Shown here: positions 59,734-64,000 of the stretch, piece after piece
Numbering within the stretch: the first letter of the stretch is position 1
How the letters are laid out: every line of letters begins with the position of its first letter
Source of the DNA: Devosia naphthalenivorans
Lineage (GTDB): Bacteria; Pseudomonadota; Alphaproteobacteria; Rhizobiales; Devosiaceae
DNA: 64,000 nt
Assembly: GCF_003056355.1 (NCBI RefSeq)
Contig: NZ_PYVW01000004.1
Coordinates: forward strand, 62,001 to 126,000
Reading direction: 5' to 3'
Notes under the pieces: generated by a model
Database searches by the model: none
What the model saw: the letters and a program-made list of their open reading frames with translations, nothing else
Told to the model about the DNA's origin: nothing
Made by a program: the position numbers and the translations under genes

Positions 59734-61395
59734 GTGCTCGCAGATTTTGTCATTATCGGATCGGGTTCCGCAGGGTCGGCCATGGCCTATCGGCTGAGCG
59801 AAAGCGGCCGCTACTCGGTCATCGTCCTCGAATATGGCGGCACCGACGCCGGGCCGTTCATCCAGATGCCGGCAGCCTTGAGCTATCCGATGAACATGGC
59901 CCGCTATGACTGGGGCTACAAGAGCGAACCGGAACCCCATCTCGGTGGCCGCCGTCTCGTCTGCCCGCGCGGCAAGGTCATCGGCGGTTCGTCCTCAGTC
60001 AACGGCATGGTCTATGTTCGCGGCCATGCCTGCGACTACGACCATTGGGCGGAAAGTGGCGCGCACGGATGGGGTTACGCGGACGTCCTGCCCTACTTCA
60101 AGCGCCTCGAAAACTGGCATGATGGCGGCCATGGCGGCGATCCGGCCTGGCGCGGCGATAGTGGTCCGTTGCATGTCACCCGTGGTCCCCGCAGCAATCC
60201 CCTTTACCAGGCTTTCGTCAACGCAGGCGAGCAGGCCGGATTCGTCAAAACCGACGACTACAATGGTGAGCGCCAGGAGGGTTTTGGCCCCATGGAGCAG
60301 ACGGTCTGGAAGGGCCGGCGCTGGTCGACGGCAAATGCCTATCTCAAACCCGCACTCAAGCGGGCAAACCTGGAGCTGGTGCGCTGCTTTGCCCGTCGCA
60401 TCGTCATCGAGAATGGACGCGCCACGGGCGTCGAGATCGAGCGGCACGGCCAGATCGAGACCGTCACCGCGCGCCGCGAGGTCATCGTCGCCGCGTCGTC
60501 AATCAATTCACCCAAAATCCTGATGCTGTCCGGCATCGGACCCGGTGCGCATCTGGCCGAACACGGCATCGAGGTCATCGCGGATCGGCCAGGTGTCGGA
60601 CAGAACCTGCAGGATCACCTCGAACTCTATATCCAGCAGGCCAGTATACTGCCGATTACCCTCTACAAGCATTGGAATATGTGGGGGAAGGCGCTGGCTG
60701 GCGCCGAATGGCTGTTGTTCAAACGCGGGCTCGGCGCCTCCAACCAGTTCGAGAGCGCCGCCTTCATCCGTTCGAGGGCGGGGGTGGACTATCCCGATAT
60801 CCAGTTCCACTTCCTGCCGATCGCTATTCGCTATGACGGCAAGGCAGCAGCAGAGGGGCACGGTTTTCAGGCCCATGTGGGCCCTATGCGTTCCGCATCG
60901 CGCGGAGCCGTATCCTTGCGTTCCGCCGATCCCCGTGTCGATCCAAGCATTGCCTTCAACTACATGTCTCACCCCCAGGACTGGGCCGATTTCAGGCGAT
61001 GCATTCGCATCACGCGCGAAATTTTCGCCCAGGCAGCCTTCGATCCCTATAGGGGGCAGGAAATTCTGCCTGGGGCAGACCTGCAGAGCGACGAGGACCT
61101 CGACGCCCATATCCGTGCCCATGCAGAAAGTGCCTTTCACCCCTGCGGAACATGCCGGATGGGCCGCACCGACGACCCGATGGCGGTGGTGGACCCCGAA
61201 TGTCGCGTCATCGGCATTGACGGTCTTCGCGTCGCCGACAGCTCGATTTTCCCGCGCATCACCAATGGTAATCTCAATGGCCCCTCCATCATGGTGGGCG
61301 AGAAGGCCTCGGACCACATTCTCGGCCTGCCGCCATTGCCGAGCGATAACGCGGTGCCGTGGATGTCACCGCGCTGGCGTGAAGCCGATCGGTGA
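59734..61395 (+). CDS. betA: Choline dehydrogenase
   Basis: FAD-dependent GMC oxidoreductase oxidising choline to betaine aldehyde, membrane-associated, 553 aa. Start GTG at 59734 with AAGGAC upstream. FAD loop [20 protein letters not shown] signature [20 protein letters not shown], second signature [17 protein letters not shown], and catalytic region [12 protein letters not shown] with His, then [19 protein letters not shown]. 27 bp after betB. Confidence 0.96.
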   Translation: MLADFVIIGSGSAGSAMAYRLSESGRYSVIVLEYGGTDAGPFIQMPAALSYPMNMARYDWGYKSEPEPHLGGRRLVCPRGKVIGGSSSVNGMVYVRGHACDYDHWAESGAHGWGYADVLPYFKRLENWHDGGHGGDPAWRGDSGPLHVTRGPRSNPLYQAFVNAGEQAGFVKTDDYNGERQEGFGPMEQTVWKGRRWSTANAYLKPALKRANLELVRCFARRIVIENGRATGVEIERHGQIETVTARREVIVAASSINSPKILMLSGIGPGAHLAEHGIEVIADRPGVGQNLQDHLELYIQQASILPITLYKHWNMWGKALAGAEWLLFKRGLGASNQFESAAFIRSRAGVDYPDIQFHFLPIAIRYDGKAAAEGHGFQAHVGPMRSASRGAVSLRSADPRVDPSIAFNYMSHPQDWADFRRCIRITREIFAQAAFDPYRGQEILPGADLQSDEDLDAHIRAHAESAFHPCGTCRMGRTDDPMAVVDPECRVIGIDGLRVADSSIFPRITNGNLNGPSIMVGEKASDHILGLPPLPSDNAVPWMSPRWREADR

Positions 61396-61426
61396 CCACC
61401 TTGTAGACAGGCGACCGCGCTACAGT

Positions 61427-62686
61427 TCAGGCGAACTTCACCTCGTCTGCGGCATCAAATGCTCCAGAGTCTGATCGCGATCTGAAGTCGGCCCCCGCGG
61501 GCGCCTGGAACGCGCGCAGGCCGAATTCTGGCAGTATGGCATAGAGGTGATCGAAGATATCGGCCTGGATACCCTCGTACTCGACCCAGGCGACGGTGTT
61601 GGTGAAGCAATAGATTTCGAGCGGCAGTCCCTGGGGGGAAGGCGGCATTTGCCGCACCATCAACGTCATCCGCTGATGCACACCCGGATGGCCTTTAAGA
61701 TAGTTCTGAATATAGGCCCGGAACGTTCCAAGATTGGTGGCGCGGCGCGTATTGGCGGGAACGCCCGCTTTGTCGCCCAGGGATTTGTTGAACGTTGCCA
61801 GCTCGAGCTGTTTTTCAGTTAGATAGTTTTCAAGGTTATAGAAACGCGCGAGGCGCCTCAGTTCCTGCTCGTTCAGAAAGCCAATGGTGCTCTGATCCAA
61901 CAACAATGCCCGCTTGATCCGACGGCCACCCGATTCCTGCATGGGCCGCCAGTTGCGGAAAGGTTCGGTCACCAGCTTGCGAATGGGCACCGTAGTGATG
62001 GTCTTGTCCCAATTCTGCACCTTGACGGTGTGCAGCGCGATTTCAATCACCTCGCCATCTGCATGCTGGCCGGGCGCCTCGATCCAATCCCCAACGCGCA
62101 CCATGTCGGTCGACGAGATCTGGACACCGGCCACCAGCCCCAGCAGCGTATCCTGAAAGACGAGAATCAGAACTGCAGCCATGGCGCCGAGCCCCGACAG
62201 CAGAATGACGGGCGACTGGTCCATCAAGGTGGCAAGGATCAGCACCGCCGCGATGATGTAGACGGCAATCTTGCCGACCTGCACATATCCCTTGATAGGC
62301 CGGCGCCGCGCGATGGGCCGGCGGTTATAAACCTTGTCGAGGATATTCATGGCTTCGCCGATCGCCAGAGCAATCGTCAGCAGGATAAATGCATTGGCGA
62401 CGTTTCTAACCACCGACAGCAATATCGGCGGCAGGCCCGGGACAAACACGATGCCGCTCGCGATCACGAACGCCGGCATGATATTGGCCAGGCGCTTGAT
62501 CACGTCATGCTGGCGAAGCTCCTCATCCCGCCCATAAGCCGTCTGTCCGATGAACCGGTTCACCAGCTTGAGCAGCAGGACCTTCACCACGAAATTGGCG
62601 AACAATGCTGCAAGCACCAGCGCAGCCAGAGCCACGATGGTCGCCAGTAGCGGGTAGTTGCTCAAAAGAGCGGCAAGATCCGACAA
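61427..62686 (-). CDS. Mechanosensitive channel, MscS family (YbdG-like)
   Basis: 419 aa, size and layout of YbdG/MscM: about five N-terminal transmembrane helices, a pore-lining helix (LLSGLGAMAAVLILVFQDTL then LGLVAGVQI), a beta domain (GDWIEAPGQHADGEVIEIAL) and a YbdG-type C-terminal region (TNLGTFRAYIQNYLKGHPGV). Start appears to be TTG at 62686 with GGAAA upstream; no in-frame ATG is near. Probably releases solutes on osmotic downshift, fitting its place beside choline/betaine genes. Convergent with betA. Confidence 0.9.
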   Translation of the reverse strand: MSDLAALLSNYPLLATIVALAALVLAALFANFVVKVLLLKLVNRFIGQTAYGRDEELRQHDVIKRLANIMPAFVIASGIVFVPGLPPILLSVVRNVANAFILLTIALAIGEAMNILDKVYNRRPIARRRPIKGYVQVGKIAVYIIAAVLILATLMDQSPVILLSGLGAMAAVLILVFQDTLLGLVAGVQISSTDMVRVGDWIEAPGQHADGEVIEIALHTVKVQNWDKTITTVPIRKLVTEPFRNWRPMQESGGRRIKRALLLDQSTIGFLNEQELRRLARFYNLENYLTEKQLELATFNKSLGDKAGVPANTRRATNLGTFRAYIQNYLKGHPGVHQRMTLMVRQMPPSPQGLPLEIYCFTNTVAWVEYEGIQADIFDHLYAILPEFGLRAFQAPAGADFRSRSDSGAFDAADEVKFA

Positions 62687-63108
62687 ATTGTATTTTCCAT
62701 TTCAACAGGATGATTGAACAGGTTTTCACAAGCGCGTCCTTGATCGGATGTGACCCTGGAAACTTTCGGGTGCGGTCCTCGCCGGGCTCGGTGGGCAGTG
62801 GTTTGGGCGCACCTCCCTCGGGGACTAGCACACGCCATCGGATATCTCGCCCGCGAAACGCAACTTGTGGGAATAAAGGCCCAGCGCCAAGTTCTCCTAT
62901 CCCTTACAGAAACTTGGCATGATCGCCTTCAGGAGCGACGGCGATCAGGCCCAGCTACTGGCGCAGTTCTCCGCTCGGAAAGACTGGACAGCATGCTTGT
63001 CGCGGCACTTGAAGGGACGAACGACATGCTCGACAGTAACCACGTCGATGCTGCAGCCGTTTTAGACCACGTGGTGGAACTCTCAAGCGCCAAGCGCTGG
63101 AAACTAAC
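62687..63108. other. Intergenic region without a clear gene
   Basis: 422 bp between the MscS-like gene and the next minus-strand gene. A plus-strand frame spans most of it and overlaps the next gene, but lacks a ribosome site and homologous pattern. No terminator or strong palindrome was noticed. Confidence 0.4.
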
Positions 63109-63744
63109 TCAGGTGTGTGGTTCTGTCTGCTGCATCTCAAGCATCTGGACAATCCGCCTGCGCTCGCGCCGCGACCTGATCTGCTCCGCAGCAACAGTCA
63201 ACGGACGCAATTCTCTTTCGCCTTGCTCATGTATGATTTGGAAGCGACGCCTCGCTGCAACCATGACGTCTTCAGATCCATAAACGGCGACTACCTGAAG
63301 TTCCAATTCCTTTGCATCGTTGGTTGGCCAAACAGCGTCCGCTGACATGCGCTTGGATTGAACGTGGTCGAATATAGCCTGCATTGTGCCCATATCCCGG
63401 ACCTTGCCGCTTTCGAGCGGACCTTGACGTGTCCAGAGCTTGAGGTCGGAAGGCTCTTGCCAATCTTCGGCATCGTCCGGCTCGGTAACCGGACAGGCAA
63501 TCGTCTCATCGGGGCCTTCTAGCCTGGCAATGAGGGTGTGGATGTAGATCGGTCCAGCGCTCATGTTGGTGACGAGACAATGAGCTCCTAACCCCTTTCC
63601 CCCACCTCGATTGATCAGGATCGTGGCCTTTCTCTGCCGCTTGTAACCAGCAAGAAACACCTGCAGATACGTTATCCAGACGACCAGCATCCCGATATTG
63701 CTCAGGACGTTGATCAGGTCGCTATGCTCGGCAATCCAGTTCAT
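63109..63744 (-). CDS. Membrane-anchored protein of unknown function
   Basis: 211 aa. One N-terminal transmembrane segment (VLSNIGMLVVWITYLQVFLA, residues 14-33), then a basic stretch (GYKRQRKATILINRGGGKG) and a probably cytoplasmic beta-rich domain (CLVTNMSAGPIYIHTLIARL) with an amphipathic C-terminus rich in Arg and Glu (EQIRSRRERRRIVQMLEMQQ). Similar one-helix proteins occur in rhizobia without known function. Not part of an obvious operon. Confidence 0.75.
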   Translation of the reverse strand: MNWIAEHSDLINVLSNIGMLVVWITYLQVFLAGYKRQRKATILINRGGGKGLGAHCLVTNMSAGPIYIHTLIARLEGPDETIACPVTEPDDAEDWQEPSDLKLWTRQGPLESGKVRDMGTMQAIFDHVQSKRMSADAVWPTNDAKELELQVVAVYGSEDVMVAARRRFQIIHEQGERELRPLTVAAEQIRSRRERRRIVQMLEMQQTEPHT

Positions 63745-63898
63745 GGCGGAGCTCTGGGCAAAGGAGGGAAGCTAGTCAAACGCATGGGGAGAGGCTTTGG
63801 TTTTGTATGTAGGCAAAAAGGGAAGCGTGGATCCCCTGCTCTATCGATGACTTGAATCGTGGGTACTCACCGAAGGCGGCGACGCAATGCTAGCATGT
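63745..63898. other. Short intergenic region
   Basis: About 150 bp between the unknown membrane-anchored gene and the edge fragment. No promoter motif of the EcfG or sigma-54 type and no clear palindrome was seen. Confidence 0.4.
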
Positions 63899-64000
63899 TC
63901 AAAACCCTTCATCATCAATCGACCGGTTTTCTTCGGCTCGCTTCTGATCATCGACGCCTTCCTTGCCGTGGAAATGCTCTTCCCCGACCAGGCTGATGAC
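63899..64000 (-). CDS. C-terminal fragment of a hydrophilic protein (5' end outside window)
   Basis: Open minus-strand frame from the right edge to a TGA at 63901-63899, 33 residues, charged (EEHFHGKEGVDDQKRAEENR then SIDDEGF). No family can be named. A competing plus-strand frame starting near 63888 encodes a hydrophobic stretch, so strand is uncertain. Confidence 0.35.
   Translation of the reverse strand, partial: VISLVGEEHFHGKEGVDDQKRAEENRSIDDEGF

Noticed and set aside
62750..63283. Plus-strand frame of 177 codons
   Set aside because: Fills the gap and overlaps the 211-aa gene by 175 bp in antisense; no ribosome site or family pattern. A short decayed gene cannot be excluded.

Overview
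The window looks like a chromosomal segment of an alphaproteobacterium of the order Hyphomicrobiales, perhaps a Devosia-like genus (inferred, not proven). The reasons are high GC, many carbohydrate ABC transporters, choline ABC genes facing a bet operon, a GapR (DUF2312) protein, DUF1127/DUF2934 small proteins, two Ku genes, and promoter motifs matching the alphaproteobacterial general-stress sigma factor EcfG. No rRNA, tRNA, CRISPR array, insertion sequence or prophage was seen.

1-19650: carbohydrate island. A GH38 alpha-mannosidase (cut by the left edge) is coupled to a sugar ABC importer and faces a LacI regulator across a perfect 12-bp palindrome. Next come an RraA-like protein, three enolase-superfamily dehydratase-like proteins, a second sugar ABC importer with its own ATPase, a GntR/FCD regulator, an NAD-dependent sugar dehydrogenase-like SDR and a beta-propeller lactonase. 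Together they read as a non-phosphorylative route: oxidise a sugar, open the lactone, dehydrate the acid. Gaps between these genes are filled with dispersed GC-rich palindromic repeats.

19900-28500: nitrate assimilation operon nrtABC-nirBD-nasA behind a sigma-54 type promoter.

28650-39944: stress and housekeeping region. A three-gene operon (LEA-like protein, holin-like DUF1469 membrane protein, DUF3618 protein with 11-residue repeats) sits behind an EcfG-type promoter and ends at a strong terminator. After it come a YihY/BrkB protein, several small proteins (DUF2934, SPW repeat, two unknown), a Tim44-like protein, LysR, DUF1127, an aldo/keto reductase, GapR, two DUF1801 proteins and an acyltransferase.

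40174-50508: two dehydrogenase-like proteins, a Na/Pi cotransporter and, divergent from it, a ugpBAEC-ugpQ-glpR-HAD operon for glycerophosphodiester and glycerol-3-phosphate uptake. The shared upstream region holds a GlpR-like operator and a possible Pho box.

50538-53162: two convergent Ku genes for non-homologous end joining. Their stop codons overlap, and each starts behind a perfect EcfG-type promoter. Beside them is a decayed thiY-like pseudogene.

53163-62686: osmoprotectant region. Choline importer genes choXWV are divergent from betICBA (choline-O-sulfate and choline to glycine betaine) around a BetI operator. They are followed by a YbdG-like MscS channel. The right end holds an unknown membrane-anchored protein and a fragment of one more reading frame.
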